A stretch of 64,000 nucleotides of DNA from JAIEPX01 sp963725255 (GCA_963725255.1 CAVRXV010000005.1:248001-312000), one strand, 5' to 3'. Positions 54,345-64,000 are shown, numbered from the stretch's first letter. The notes: generated by a model from the letters alone, not told the origin. Numbers and translations are program-made.

Positions 54345-55274
54345 TTAATCCAAATAATGCTTGCATTCATACTTGTTTGCTTCCGCAGCTAAATTAGGAA
54401 GAACGTAGTTCTTGTAAGTATGTTGCAAATTCTTCATGAGGAAATACGCCATAGGTTTAGGATCATCAAGCTTATCGGGATGAGCAAGCTCAAAATATTC
54501 TGCTTGGTGACTGGAATCGATAATTGCAGGAGCGTGCCCTGTCAACATTAAGGCAAAATTCATATATAAACGACTAAACATTAAGCCAAATTTTTCGTCT
54601 GACGGATATCCTTTGGCGAAGACGTTGTGAATCATTGCCGCATTCATATAATGATCATCTGTACTATGTTTTATGGTTTGAATTAAGATGTTTACACCTT
54701 TTTTTATTATTTCATTACTATCGAAGCACGTCATTGAATAATATGCCCAAAGTGGAAAATAGCCACCACAATTATCAGTTATAATAAAACTTCTTCCTTC
54801 CAAAAATATTATTGCAAATGTTACTGGCATTTCTAGCACTCTTCGTAGATTTTTCTCATTTGGAGTATCAATGGTTGATGAGTATCTCCACCCGCTGTCT
54901 TTTAGTTGTTTTTGATATAACACGCAGTAATTAAATATTCGATAATGATTGGAAGCGCTCAATTGATTTTCAAAGCTACATCCTCCGCTAGTTTTATTTT
55001 TATGGAGAAGATTTGTCGCCTCATCTAAGGTCATTGAAAAATTATCCGTCATCATTAGAGAATGATAAGTGATCAATACGCCTAGTTGATGATAGATAGA
55101 ATCCATATAAGCCTCATTTGTGGCCATATTTTTTCCAAGATCTTCCATTTCATGCTTATACGCATTTGTGATATTCACCATCTCAGAGTATTGTATAGTT
55201 TGATTGCTAAATCTTCTCGTACAAATACGCGATCTATTTGATTGCAAAAATGTAAACATATTTTTGTAACGCAT
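54345..55274 (-). CDS. Protein with mitochondrial-presequence-like N terminus, paralogue A
   Basis: 309 aa. The N terminus has eight basic and no acidic residues in the first 25 (MRYKNMFTFLQSNRSRICTR), ending RRFSNQ, which resembles a cleavable mitochondrial targeting signal. The remainder is helical and about 35-40% identical by eye to the protein at 55297-56211; shared stretches are TYHSL, KGYPSDEKFGLMFSRLYMNF, ALMLTG and LDDPKPMAYFLMKNLQHTYK. No known domain. Second gene of a tandem pair separated by 22 bp. Predicted target is a host mitochondrion, by inference. Confidence 0.62.
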   Translation of the reverse strand: MRYKNMFTFLQSNRSRICTRRFSNQTIQYSEMVNITNAYKHEMEDLGKNMATNEAYMDSIYHQLGVLITYHSLMMTDNFSMTLDEATNLLHKNKTSGGCSFENQLSASNHYRIFNYCVLYQKQLKDSGWRYSSTIDTPNEKNLRRVLEMPVTFAIIFLEGRSFIITDNCGGYFPLWAYYSMTCFDSNEIIKKGVNILIQTIKHSTDDHYMNAAMIHNVFAKGYPSDEKFGLMFSRLYMNFALMLTGHAPAIIDSSHQAEYFELAHPDKLDDPKPMAYFLMKNLQHTYKNYVLPNLAAEANKYECKHYLD

Positions 55275-55296
55275 ATTTCAAACCTCTTAAGAAAAT

Positions 55297-56211
55297 TCAG
55301 TCATTTCGTATAGAGTGGGCTTCTACTGCTAAATGGGGGAGAACATGAAGTTGATAAGTCTTTTGCAAATTTCTCGCTAGAAAATGCGCTAGAGGTTTAG
55401 GGTCATTTAATATGGGAGTTTGCACAAGTTGAAGGTACTCTTCTTTATCAGTTTCATCTATAACTGTAGGTATATAACCTGTAAGCATTAAAGCGAAATT
55501 CATATAAAGGTGGCAGAACACTAGGCCATATTCTTGATCAAATTGATATCCTTTAACAAACTCATTGTGAATGGTGGCTGCATTCAGAAAAGGATCTTCA
55601 GCTCCATTTTTTATAGTCTGGGTTAATAATTCTCGACTTTTGACTATATGAGCGAGATTCTCTTGATGATTCAAAAAGTAATAATTTGCAATAGAATCAT
55701 ATTCTCCAGTACGCGTATCTAATCTAAGTCCTACTCCCTCTCCTAATAATAATTCAAAATTAGATATAATAAAGTGAAGTCCGTTATTAAAGCTAAAAAA
55801 CTGTATTTCATCATCAGGATTTTTTAATTCCATTTGTAGCTTATGTTGATAACTTCTGCAATGTTTAAGAATTTTAAAATGATTTTTCGCCCTTAATTGC
55901 TCTGTGAAATTTCCGTCACTTGGCGTTTTACTTTTGAATAAGAGTTGCTCAGTTTCAGTCAAATTGAGTGAAAGTCCACCACAAAGTTTTAGCGAATGGT
56001 AAGTATTCAAAAAAAATAATCTTTCAAAAATAGCAGCGGTCAATTCAGAAGCGACATTTTGAGTTTGTTTTTTTAAAATATCATCCACTTTGATTTTGCA
56101 TGCTTGCGCCAGATTCTTCATAGAAGAATAATCATCTTTCACATTAGTGTAATATCGGTAACTTTTCGGTCGCACGGCGTGCAAAAACCTAATACCGCTT
56201 TTATAACGCAC
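55297..56211 (-). CDS. Protein with mitochondrial-presequence-like N terminus, paralogue B
   Basis: 304 aa from the GTG at 56211: AAGGAG lies seven bases upstream and the resulting N terminus MRYKSGIRFL matches MRYKNMFTFL of paralogue A. A longer frame to 56244 would include that ribosome binding site and is rejected. The first 24 residues are basic and non-acidic (FLHAVRPKSYRYYTN) as in mitochondrial presequences. The body is helical: LSLNLTETEQLLFKSKTP, VKGYQFDQEYGLVFCHLYMN, LNDPKPLAHFLARNLQKTYQ. Function unknown. Confidence 0.62.
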   Translation of the reverse strand: MRYKSGIRFLHAVRPKSYRYYTNVKDDYSSMKNLAQACKIKVDDILKKQTQNVASELTAAIFERLFFLNTYHSLKLCGGLSLNLTETEQLLFKSKTPSDGNFTEQLRAKNHFKILKHCRSYQHKLQMELKNPDDEIQFFSFNNGLHFIISNFELLLGEGVGLRLDTRTGEYDSIANYYFLNHQENLAHIVKSRELLTQTIKNGAEDPFLNAATIHNEFVKGYQFDQEYGLVFCHLYMNFALMLTGYIPTVIDETDKEEYLQLVQTPILNDPKPLAHFLARNLQKTYQLHVLPHLAVEAHSIRND

Positions 56212-56469
56212 CTCAAATCTCCTTATATAGGTTATTAAACACACTTTTATTGTTTCATTATCATTCTCAATTATGCTAGTATAATAATTGCTGCGGCCGC
56301 GCCTCCTTCATAGCCATACTCATATCTTTGTATTAAATATATCATGAGGTAATACTTATGAAAAGGACATTTGAAGAAATTGAAGTCAATGACCCTAAAG
56401 AACCTAGGTGTAAATTGTGAAGATCATGAAAGCTAATGGTGATTGTGCTGAACAAAAGGAAACCATGTA

Positions 56470-58706
56470 ATGCAATGGGACAAAGAATTAATCGGTAGGG
56501 TGTTGGAATATACTTTCCCAATGTTGTCCTATTCAGAAATCGAGTTATTTCTGTATTCAAAAGTTAGGGTGTTTCGTCAGCGGGGAATTTGTGAGCTACT
56601 GCGACGATGCGAGTGGTCGAACGAGAGCAGCGATTATCTTATTAACTTATTGAGCTTTCATTTGTCACAGAAATCTCTCTTAAGTTTACAGATACCGAGA
56701 CCACTATTAGAGAAATGCTTGGAATACCCCTTTATCAATCCAACATTAGCCATAATTATTCATGGCTGCTTAGGTTTTCTGAACAGGTCATTATCGAAAA
56801 ATTCACTATCCTTTTTGAATGTCGTATGTCATCTGACAAATGAAGGTTTGCCATATATTTATCTCGCACAAGTTTAGGTATACCCTGAATTAGCAACCGA
56901 AATATTTAAATACTGCCTAACGATGACTGATGTGAAAATTCAATTACACTCATTACTCTTGATATCGAATTATTTAAATGGCGTCCAAAGAAGACGAATA
57001 ATTAGTTTATTGACACCAGAATTTATTGTCAATATTCAAGTTCGCTCTATTTTTAATATGGCATTGTCACTAATTAATAATGATACCTTTGTAGCAGTAT
57101 TAAACCAGCTAATATCTTTAAACTATGTTTCATATAGTCGTAAACCAAATAATTGCGGTATCGGATTAGAGCCAGCCCTGCCTAGGCTTACTTTTACCTC
57201 TAGTCTATGGAGACGATTGCAGACTAATCATAAAAACATGATTCTAGATCGTTTAATTGCAATGTTTTATCAACATAGTCATTTTGACTTTGCCATTCTA
57301 GAATGGTCTTCATTATCAGCTATTATGGAAGGTGAATATTGCATTCGATTGTTTGATGAAACATGTAATTATAATGTACTCTTTCCAATTAAGTATCATG
57401 GAACCGGTAGACATGCTATAAATTGTTCATTGTTGTTTAGAAGAATACTTCCCAATATCTGGAAATATTTGAATGAACAACAACATGAGCGTAGCATTAA
57501 TTTAGTCCTATATCTTGTTCAGGCTGATAGATTCCGCGAAAAAGTATACATACAGGATTCACTTAAATGTTTTTTCGATATTTTATCCGAAAAACAGATC
57601 AGTGATTTATTTATTCGTTTAATTAAGTTGGTTAACGAATATAATAGTCAAGATGTTTCAACCAATATAGATGATATAATTTTCGGTGTGTCGATTTCAT
57701 TGAATTTATTGGAAAGCAGATTAAACATGGCTGATATAATAATTCTTAGAGAGGTTGTGCTAGATTGGTTAACGGCCGACAATATTAAGAATAAATATTA
57801 GCAACCTGGATATTATATAACATCGAGATTGTTTCTTTAGAAGATCATAAGCGTATATTAATTGAGAGTTTGTTGAAAAATCTTGGGCATGAAGATGAAG
57901 AGGTGTTTTTGTTTTCATCTTTATGTTTATTAAATCTTGTAGAAAATAAGCTGGATGCTTGCTTTGCTTTGCGATGTATGGATGTATTTAATGAAAAGTA
58001 TGATAGCATTAGACCACAATACCCCTTAAAAATGGTGCTAGTAAACTTTCGCAAATTGTTTTTAGCATTAAAAACGGATGATCGAACTAATTGTTTGAAA
58101 AAATTAATAAACAATTTAAGTATGGATTATAAAAGAAAAAAAACATCTTATCTGGCGCTATTTAAAATAATAAACCTTATTGATTCGGATTTTTTAGGAA
58201 AAATAGAAGCGAATGTTTTATTTGAGGTTAATAAAGACAATAGGCATTCAGGTTTTGGGTATCCTGATAGATTTAATGAATTGTTAGAGAGTATGAGTTT
58301 TTTAAAATCTGTTCGCGAAGCCATGATAACTATTTATAATAAATCCCCATATAATATCACATACCTATCGGAAGGATTTCATCAAAGAATCTATAGCTGG
58401 CTACCTATTAATACTATAATACCACTTCTTGAAAAGATTGTTACGAATAAAGATTATATGAACAGCCATTACGTACGTACTAATAATGAATTTCGTTTTT
58501 TTTCAAATAGGTGGCATGAGATGAACAAAAAATTTCAAAATGGTACGATTCGTTTTATCAGTAAAAAGCTAGGACAACGACGTGATCATGGCGATTTGGC
58601 AGTAGTAATGATGCTTTGGCCTAAAATTTCTGAAACAGAAAAAGAGACAATGGAAGACTTGCTAGCAAAGCGATATCCAGCAACAGCTACGCTTAGTAGT
58701 AAATAA
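56470..58706 (+). pseudogene. Broken paralogue of the 744-aa helical protein
   Basis: Aligns with the intact gene at 20897-23131 along its whole length (MQWDKELIGRVLEYTFPMLS at the start; GDLAVVMMLWPKISETEKET at the end). Two lesions are visible. An in-frame TAG at 56875-56877 replaces a codon in LAQV-stop-VYPELATEIF. A single-base frameshift at about 57796-57801 then turns ...NIKNKY-stop into a second frame that continues ILATWILYNIEIVSLEDHKR. All other parts remain open, so the damage is recent. Fragments might still be translated from internal starts. Confidence 0.9.
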
Positions 58707-58828
58707 CTTGATAAGAAATGATATATGTCATCTGCACGAAAGCTTTAGGATAATAAAATATTATGCTAATCTGATCGCATTAGCTGTATGGCGTCCAAAA
58801 CATCAGAAATCTAGGATTAGGGCAGAAC

Positions 58829-61327
58829 ATGTATTTAAAAACTCAAAATAGCGAAACTCTTAGAAGATTAGCCGACGGTGATCAATCACTCACCCGCGTT
58901 CATTTTGCAGCCCCGTATAATTTTAGAATACCTTACGATGTTACAGAGGATTTAAACCAGTTCCTGATATTTTTTTCCAATCAGACCAATATATCATCAT
59001 TAAAACTGGCCGATTTGCGATTGAACAAAGACCAAATTATTACACTAGCTCGGGGCATTAAAAATAGTGTGACACTCCAGAAGTTAGTGCTGAAGAAAAT
59101 AATGAGAGCATATGGTGGATTTTGGTATATCGCTGACGCATTACGACATAGTGTGTCAATGACACATATTGTCTTTGAAGATTTTAAGATGCGACCTCGT
59201 AATTTTTCAATGATAACTGATATTATCTTAGATAATGAAAATATCACAACACTGACCATTAAAAAATGCACAGTATTCATGCGTTGCATTGATAGTTTCG
59301 GCGCATATCTTGGTTATAATAGTTTTCTAACAAGTTTAAGGCTCTCAAGTCTCAGTATAGACGATATTATATTGGCTCGATTATTAGAAATGATTAATCA
59401 TCGCAATCGCCTCGTTCGATTAGAAGTTGATCATAACAAAATTACTTGCAAAGAAGAGGCGCTTATTTTTCAGATGGAATCCAACACGAGCCTTACCTAT
59501 CTTAATTTAAGCCATAACGCTATTCCTAAAGAAGGGATTATTGCGCTCGCTGGGGTAGTTAATAAAAACAAAACACTGAAACAATTAAATCTTTCTGGGA
59601 TTGGCTATAGGGGGACTATTGGATTATTTATAGCAAATTTAACTGTCAATACATCATTGCAACGGCTGAGCTTAGCAGATCAATATTTTGACGACGATGA
59701 GCTAACATCTCTAGGCGGTTTCTATTCAAGAAATCATCAATTTACAAGACTCAGTTTGCGAAAGTCATGTATTTATGACGGTCGCCTGTCTCTGTTATGC
59801 AATTCACTAAGTGCTGATTCTTGCTTAACTCGAATAAATTTATCCGGCGTTTGCAATGATGATTTAGCATTGGACTCTTTGGCTAGATGGCTGAAAAACA
59901 ACACCACTTTACAGCATTTAACTTTACGCAATAATAATATTACATCATCAAGGATAAGCGCTCTCTGCCATGTCCTTGAAGTTAATAACACGTTGACTTT
60001 TCTTGATCTCGGTGAAAACTATATTGGCACACTGGGTGCTGAAAGATTGGCGGGTTCTCTGGTAGGTAATCATTCCTTAATACAACTTAAACTTGCACAG
60101 AATTATATTGGTGGCGAAGGAATTCGTTTATTCCTGGGTATGCTGCGGCGTAATGCCAATTTGAAAAAACTCAATATTCGTGATAATGCGTATTGTACAG
60201 AGGGAACCAATTACGCGATTCAGTTACTAGAGGAAAATCCAGTCTTGAGATTAACCCTATATGATCGGCATCTGCAGGGCAGTGAAGGCATTCACTATCT
60301 GCAGAGAGCGCTGATCAATAATCCTAGAATCAACCATATCAATTATAAATATAAAGCTGGTAAAAGGAATAAAAAGACTCTATTGACCTTCGGCCATCCA
60401 GGAACAATAGCCCTCAGCGAAGCCCTCTTTAATAATCACAGTCTTACCCGATTGAGCATTTACGCTGGAAATATTGGCGATGCAGGAACTCATCAACTAG
60501 TAGAAGTTTTGCGACCGAATGAAACCTTAGAAGAATTAACATTTATCCAGTGTGATATTCAACTTAAAGGTATTGAGATTCTATGTGCTTGGCTGAAGAA
60601 TAATACTCGAGTCAGAAAATTAAATCTTGAAAATAACGGGTATCTTAGTGCCGCAGCGGGATATTTTGCAGAATTGCTTACTGACAATCACTATTTAACT
60701 GAATTGAATATTGGCAAATGTCACTTTAATGAATCCGCTCTTCTCATGATTTTTACTGCACTGCAATACAACACCACCTTACGCAAATTAGACGTAAACG
60801 AGTACTCGTCCTCAGGAAAAGAGCTTTTCTCATTCATGAGTAAGGCGCTCTCCATTAATCAAACATTGACCCACCTTATTATTTGCCCATCTTTCAGTTT
60901 TTATAGTGAAAAATCTCATGACGCATTAGAATTAATATTATTAAATCACTACTCTATCGTATACTGCAAATATTCTCCGTATGTTGGAAATCCGCTAGTA
61001 CCAGTAATTCGTAATCAAGGCAATAAAAAAATGTCACTTTGGTTACTAAAAGAATACGCTATAATACATATCTTACTAGAAGGTAAAAAATGTAATGGCA
61101 GATTTCATTTGATATTTAGCTTGCAAAAAGACCTATTCTTTTTGATTTTGAGCTATGTTTACTCATCATTAACACAGACGCATTGCAAAAAAAGATTTCT
61201 TAACTATCGTTCGTCATATCAAAAAATGCAAAATCCCGTCACTTTTTTTAATCTTAATCCTGCGGATAATAACGAATCAGATAACAATAAACGACAAAAA
61301 ATCGACTGCGCCGGAGTTCACCCATAG
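58829..61327 (+). CDS. Long RI/NOD-type leucine-rich-repeat protein, second copy
   Basis: 832 aa, paralogue of the protein at 28462-30876. More than 20 LRRs of 28 residues occupy residues 40-720 (LTYLNLSHNAIPKEGIIALA; LTFLDLGENYIGTLGAERLA; LIQLKLAQNYIGGEGIRLFL). The C-terminal helical domain (SLWLLKEYAIIHILLEGKKC; FSLQKDLFFLILSYVYSSLT) matches the paralogue. A short basic cluster NNKRQKID near the end could be a nuclear localisation signal. No signal peptide. Expected to act by binding a host protein. Confidence 0.82.
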   Translation: MYLKTQNSETLRRLADGDQSLTRVHFAAPYNFRIPYDVTEDLNQFLIFFSNQTNISSLKLADLRLNKDQIITLARGIKNSVTLQKLVLKKIMRAYGGFWYIADALRHSVSMTHIVFEDFKMRPRNFSMITDIILDNENITTLTIKKCTVFMRCIDSFGAYLGYNSFLTSLRLSSLSIDDIILARLLEMINHRNRLVRLEVDHNKITCKEEALIFQMESNTSLTYLNLSHNAIPKEGIIALAGVVNKNKTLKQLNLSGIGYRGTIGLFIANLTVNTSLQRLSLADQYFDDDELTSLGGFYSRNHQFTRLSLRKSCIYDGRLSLLCNSLSADSCLTRINLSGVCNDDLALDSLARWLKNNTTLQHLTLRNNNITSSRISALCHVLEVNNTLTFLDLGENYIGTLGAERLAGSLVGNHSLIQLKLAQNYIGGEGIRLFLGMLRRNANLKKLNIRDNAYCTEGTNYAIQLLEENPVLRLTLYDRHLQGSEGIHYLQRALINNPRINHINYKYKAGKRNKKTLLTFGHPGTIALSEALFNNHSLTRLSIYAGNIGDAGTHQLVEVLRPNETLEELTFIQCDIQLKGIEILCAWLKNNTRVRKLNLENNGYLSAAAGYFAELLTDNHYLTELNIGKCHFNESALLMIFTALQYNTTLRKLDVNEYSSSGKELFSFMSKALSINQTLTHLIICPSFSFYSEKSHDALELILLNHYSIVYCKYSPYVGNPLVPVIRNQGNKKMSLWLLKEYAIIHILLEGKKCNGRFHLIFSLQKDLFFLILSYVYSSLTQTHCKKRFLNYRSSYQKMQNPVTFFNLNPADNNESDNNKRQKIDCAGVHP

Positions 61328-61479
61328 TCAAAGCAGTTCTATATGGTACAAAGCTCCTTCATCCACTTTTGCTGTGGCGAGAGTTTATCAAATCAATTTG
61401 GTCTCATTTTTGACGAGGTGTCACTTTTTAATAGTTCTAAAGATACATTTAGAAATATAAAACTCTCAAATAGATATTA

Positions 61480-62067
61480 TTATTTAATTGTGAATTTTTT
61501 CTCATCTCCAGCATCTTCTTCATCTAATAGGTCTAGCTCTTGTTGTGGAGCTGTTTTGGCAATAGCTTTCGCAATTTGTTTTCGAATACGTTCTGTAGTA
61601 CCTGCAGGCACAATTGCATATTTTTTCATTTCATTTTCTAGCAACTCTAGTAATAAAATTAGCTGATCAGAATCGCTCTCAACATCTATTAATAATGATT
61701 CAGGAGTATCTTCAGGAATATTATATAGAATTGGCTTACGTCCCGAGGTTCGATCTAACGCTTGTCCAGCAAGTTGGCCCCAGATGCAACTACAATCGTG
61801 AAAATTTCTGGTATGTAAGTATAAATGCTCTTTGTCGTCAGAAAGTTCTACTTTCCAAGTGTAATATCCCTGAGTTGAATTCTTCATAATCATTGTCTGC
61901 ACTTCAGGCTTTTTAAATATTTTGCTAAATCGCCAACATGCACTTGCTGTAGCCTTCACATTACTTTTATTCAAAAATGAAAATATATATACCAACATTT
62001 CTTCTGGGAAATCACCCAAATTTTTATAATTTTTGAATTGTTCTTTTTCCTTCTCATTATCTTCCAT
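61480..62067 (-). CDS. F-box protein
   Basis: 195 aa from the ATG at 62067 (GAGGAGT in front; an in-frame ATG 36 bp further upstream would contain this site). Residues about 17-50 form an F-box (LGDFPEEMLVYIFSFLNKSN, then VKATASACWRFSKIFKKP), which binds Skp1 in eukaryotic SCF ubiquitin ligases. A short substrate region follows (YYTWKVELSDDKEHLYLHTR), then an acidic helical tail (QQELDLLDEEDAGDEKKF). No LRR or ankyrin domain is fused. Neighbour of the U-box gene on the same strand. Confidence 0.75.
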   Translation of the reverse strand: MEDNEKEKEQFKNYKNLGDFPEEMLVYIFSFLNKSNVKATASACWRFSKIFKKPEVQTMIMKNSTQGYYTWKVELSDDKEHLYLHTRNFHDCSCIWGQLAGQALDRTSGRKPILYNIPEDTPESLLIDVESDSDQLILLLELLENEMKKYAIVPAGTTERIRKQIAKAIAKTAPQQELDLLDEEDAGDEKKFTIK

Positions 62068-62188
62068 ACTTACTCCTCTTCTATTAAAATAGGCTAACAG
62101 CATAACTCATTAGTACATAATTAATCAGCAATGTCATTTCTCTCGTTTTTCTGCATCATCTTCAATATAATTACATCACCCGATAAAC

Positions 62189-63712
62189 TCACCGAATGTT
62201 GCATGCAGGCGGTGAGTCATCACTGGAATCTTTGGGAACTGCAGCCTGCGTCGTGGCCGACAACTGCGATAACTTTTGAGCGTCACGCACGCACATTTCA
62301 GCATCCAGCACGCTCCAGATCGGACCCCACGAGCCCGTCCCCATACACGCATAAATCTCCAGCCCGCGCCCCGCACCAACTCTATATTTTCCCTGGTCTT
62401 CATATTCTCCTACGTGGTGGTACCACCATATTATATTTTTATGGTCCATCGACATACACTCTCTTACACCACCCTCGCTAGCATCATGCCACGCCACTTT
62501 TTCCCCTTTTTCTGTCCACAAATGGATCCAACAAGACACCAGTTCTAGTTGTTTCTCTACAACTACTCGCCACGCTGCTTCCACCTCTTTTTCCTTTGCC
62601 TTGTATTTCGCATCGGTATCCACCGTCTCGATGATTTTTGCGAACTCAACCATCGCATCTCGCATGGCGACTAGTGAATGGCGTGCGTTCTCCAGCGCTC
62701 TATAAAGTTTATTATCTTTTTCGCTTCTGCTTTCTTCAAGCTGCTTTTCAAGCTCTGCTTTTCTTTCATTGGGACAATTGCGCCTGAGCAACCGTTGCAT
62801 CGGCCCGTTTTCATCTTCCGCTGCGTCGACATACTGCAAGGGGTAAATGCCTTTTGCTTCCCCTTTTTTTGAGGCTTCCGTGAAACACCTCAAGCCAAAA
62901 TCCACTAAGCGGCCTTTTTTGAATAACAATGAGGGGTCTTCTTCTAATATCTTTTGAGCTTCCTCAAGGTTCTCAGTGGACACATGCACTAAGAATTGGC
63001 TGATCTTGAGTTCTTCATCTGGCAACAAGTCAGGATCTTCAGATCGCATCCAGTCGACCTCATAAGTTTTATCCCTGAGCATATGAAGAAATAATTTGCT
63101 GATCTTGACGTCTTTCAATGTCAATAAGGCCGGGTCTTCTGCTAGCATCTGATTCGCTTTTGCGTTTCTGTCTCCGCGCACATGATCTAAGAAAGTTCTA
63201 ACATTCTGATTGGCGGCTTGTATAGCCACTTGAAAATATTTCGATACACGTGGAATTCTTGCTTGGGCTAGATTTTTACACTCGCTCAGTGTCAGCAAAT
63301 TAAGATCTCGGCCAATGATCTGGTATATCAGATCTCTGGGTAATTGTTCAAAAAAACTACCGCTATTCGTCCTCGCCTCCACATCATGATTTTTCCGTAG
63401 TCTAAGTTGAGCTGACCTATCTTGCTCATATTTTTGCTGATCTTTTAGAGGTTGCTTTTTAACCCAGTCTATAATGGCTTCTTGTTTTTTCGTATCATCA
63501 ATCAAGAAGGAGTGTTTCAAGGCTGAATGTGAGCCTGTGGCTAGCACGGGACCCTGGGGGTTCTCAGCAATCAATCGCTCAATGGCTGCTCGCTCATAAG
63601 TGCGGCCATCCGCGGCGAGCACCGGATCTAACATCAGCTTGTTGGTAATTGGGCATTTTGCCCAATCTGGAAGCTCTTTGTTTTGCATCTCTATACCATC
63701 CTGAACCTTCAT
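62189..63712 (-). CDS. U-box E3 ubiquitin ligase-like protein
   Basis: 507 aa. Residues about 15-88 form a U-box: DWAKCPITNKLMLDPVLAAD, GRTYERAAIERLIAENP, then DDTKKQEAIIDWVKKQ. The fold binds E2 enzymes, and U-box effectors such as LubX of Legionella act as E3 ligases in the host. Residues about 110-300 are helical with repeated EDPxLL units (ADPALL-type: MLAEDPALLTLKDVKISKLF, ILEEDPSLLFKKGRLVDFG). A coiled coil and a Trp-rich C-terminal segment (VSCWIHLWTEKGEKVAWHDA) follow. The 3' part, 62280-62400, is richer in GC than its surroundings. No signal peptide. Confidence 0.82.
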   Translation of the reverse strand: MKVQDGIEMQNKELPDWAKCPITNKLMLDPVLAADGRTYERAAIERLIAENPQGPVLATGSHSALKHSFLIDDTKKQEAIIDWVKKQPLKDQQKYEQDRSAQLRLRKNHDVEARTNSGSFFEQLPRDLIYQIIGRDLNLLTLSECKNLAQARIPRVSKYFQVAIQAANQNVRTFLDHVRGDRNAKANQMLAEDPALLTLKDVKISKLFLHMLRDKTYEVDWMRSEDPDLLPDEELKISQFLVHVSTENLEEAQKILEEDPSLLFKKGRLVDFGLRCFTEASKKGEAKGIYPLQYVDAAEDENGPMQRLLRRNCPNERKAELEKQLEESRSEKDNKLYRALENARHSLVAMRDAMVEFAKIIETVDTDAKYKAKEKEVEAAWRVVVEKQLELVSCWIHLWTEKGEKVAWHDASEGGVRECMSMDHKNIIWWYHHVGEYEDQGKYRVGAGRGLEIYACMGTGSWGPIWSVLDAEMCVRDAQKLSQLSATTQAAVPKDSSDDSPPACNIR

Positions 63713-63792
63713 TTAATCTCTGCCTTTAACTCGCATTATAAGCAACGAGGGTCTCTTTTGCCTCAGCCCCTTATCGGTTACTTTACTATTCG

Positions 63793-64000
63793 TTAAAGTC
63801 GTACAGAGCTCAATGTAAACTCTCTTTCAATCATATAATCATACAATAAAGTAACACAATGCTCATGCCCATTTTCCTTGGCATAATCGATGGCTGTTTT
63901 TCCATCTGGACATAGTATATTTGGATCTGGATTATAGCTTAATAAAAATTGTAGCCACGTATCTTCACCCCACGCTGCAGCCAATTGCAACAGAGTTTTA
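63793..64000 (-). CDS. Ankyrin-repeat protein, N-terminal part outside window
   Basis: Only the last 69 codons are visible; the frame is open to the right edge, so the gene starts beyond it. The sequence is a repeat pair of ankyrin type (TLLQLAAAWGEDTWLQFLLS, then NPDPNILCPDGKTAIDYAKE and NGHEHCVTLLYDY), with a short C-terminal tail EREFTLSSVRL. No CaaX box. Lies about 80 bp upstream of the U-box gene on the same strand. Confidence 0.75.
   Translation of the reverse strand, partial: KTLLQLAAAWGEDTWLQFLLSYNPDPNILCPDGKTAIDYAKENGHEHCVTLLYDYMIEREFTLSSVRL

Noticed and set aside
61343..61666. 107-codon plus-strand frame rich in Ser
   Set aside because: It is antisense to the F-box gene, and its Ser/Cys-rich content mirrors the acidic Glu/Asp codons of that gene.
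62131..62548. Plus-strand frames in the GC-rich segment
   Set aside because: Antisense shadows of the U-box gene; low-complexity Pro/His-rich translations without start signals.
1..64000. tRNA, rRNA and CRISPR arrays
   Set aside because: I looked for clover-leaf ends, conserved rRNA stretches and regularly spaced repeats and found none. The only regular repeat is the TCATA tract.

Overview
The window is AT-rich and looks chromosomal. It comes from a gammaproteobacterium, most likely an amoeba- or protist-associated member of the Legionellales. A nucleus-invading relative such as Candidatus Berkiella would fit, but that is inference, because no rRNA or other taxonomic marker is present. The reasons are a Kdo hydroxylase, gammaproteobacterial housekeeping genes, PAS-LuxR type regulators, and a very dense set of eukaryote-like domains: F-box, U-box, ankyrin, LRR, RCC1, Ulp1-like protease, OTU, Cdc123/D123, a Rab-like fold and a phosphothreonine-lyase-like protein. 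Such domains are typical of secreted effectors.

Region 1 (about 1-12.3 kb) is ordinary core genome. In order it holds nudC (cut by the left edge), a small exported protein, a TMEM175-type channel, a TauE/SafE permease, a ComEA-like HhH protein, the Kdo hydroxylase kdoO, a sodium:neurotransmitter-type symporter, a CPA2 antiporter with an RCK domain, queD, rsmE, the nucleoside-salvage operon cdd-punA-deoC, an orphan bufferin-type (DUF2282) peptide and a host-attachment-type protein. A strong plus-strand terminator at 9261-9293 with no coding gene before it suggests a small RNA in the 8.8-9.3 kb gap.

Region 2 (12.3-19.5 kb) is a scarred junction. It has a 1180-aa membrane-anchored protein that ends in a Ulp1-like cysteine protease, and a PAS-LuxR regulator enclosed by 100-bp inverted repeats beside a decayed copy of the host-attachment gene. 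A complete IS3-family element and a 97-bp MITE-like palindrome follow; the palindrome supplies the stop codon of an LRR gene.

Region 3 (19.5-64 kb) is an effector-like island with paralogous families and several broken copies. Paralogues include two RCC1 proteins in tandem (one frameshifted), two large helical proteins (one a pseudogene), two long LRR proteins, and two proteins with mitochondrial-presequence-like N termini. Other members are a SpvC/OspF-like lyase, a Rab-like pseudo-GTPase, an F-box/ankyrin protein with a CaaX-like end behind a pentanucleotide repeat, a Cdc123/D123 ATP-grasp protein, and F-box and U-box proteins at the right edge.

The outstanding object is the 2859-aa protein at 36625-45204. 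It joins a Ulp1-like protease domain and an OTU deubiquitinase domain to an apparently intact NRPS adenylation-carrier-thioesterase module, and is preceded by a 51-aa gene with a good ribosome binding site. Many predicted products touch host ubiquitin, SUMO, GTPase or kinase signalling, so the region reads as a host-manipulation island. No secretion system or tRNA gene was seen in the window.
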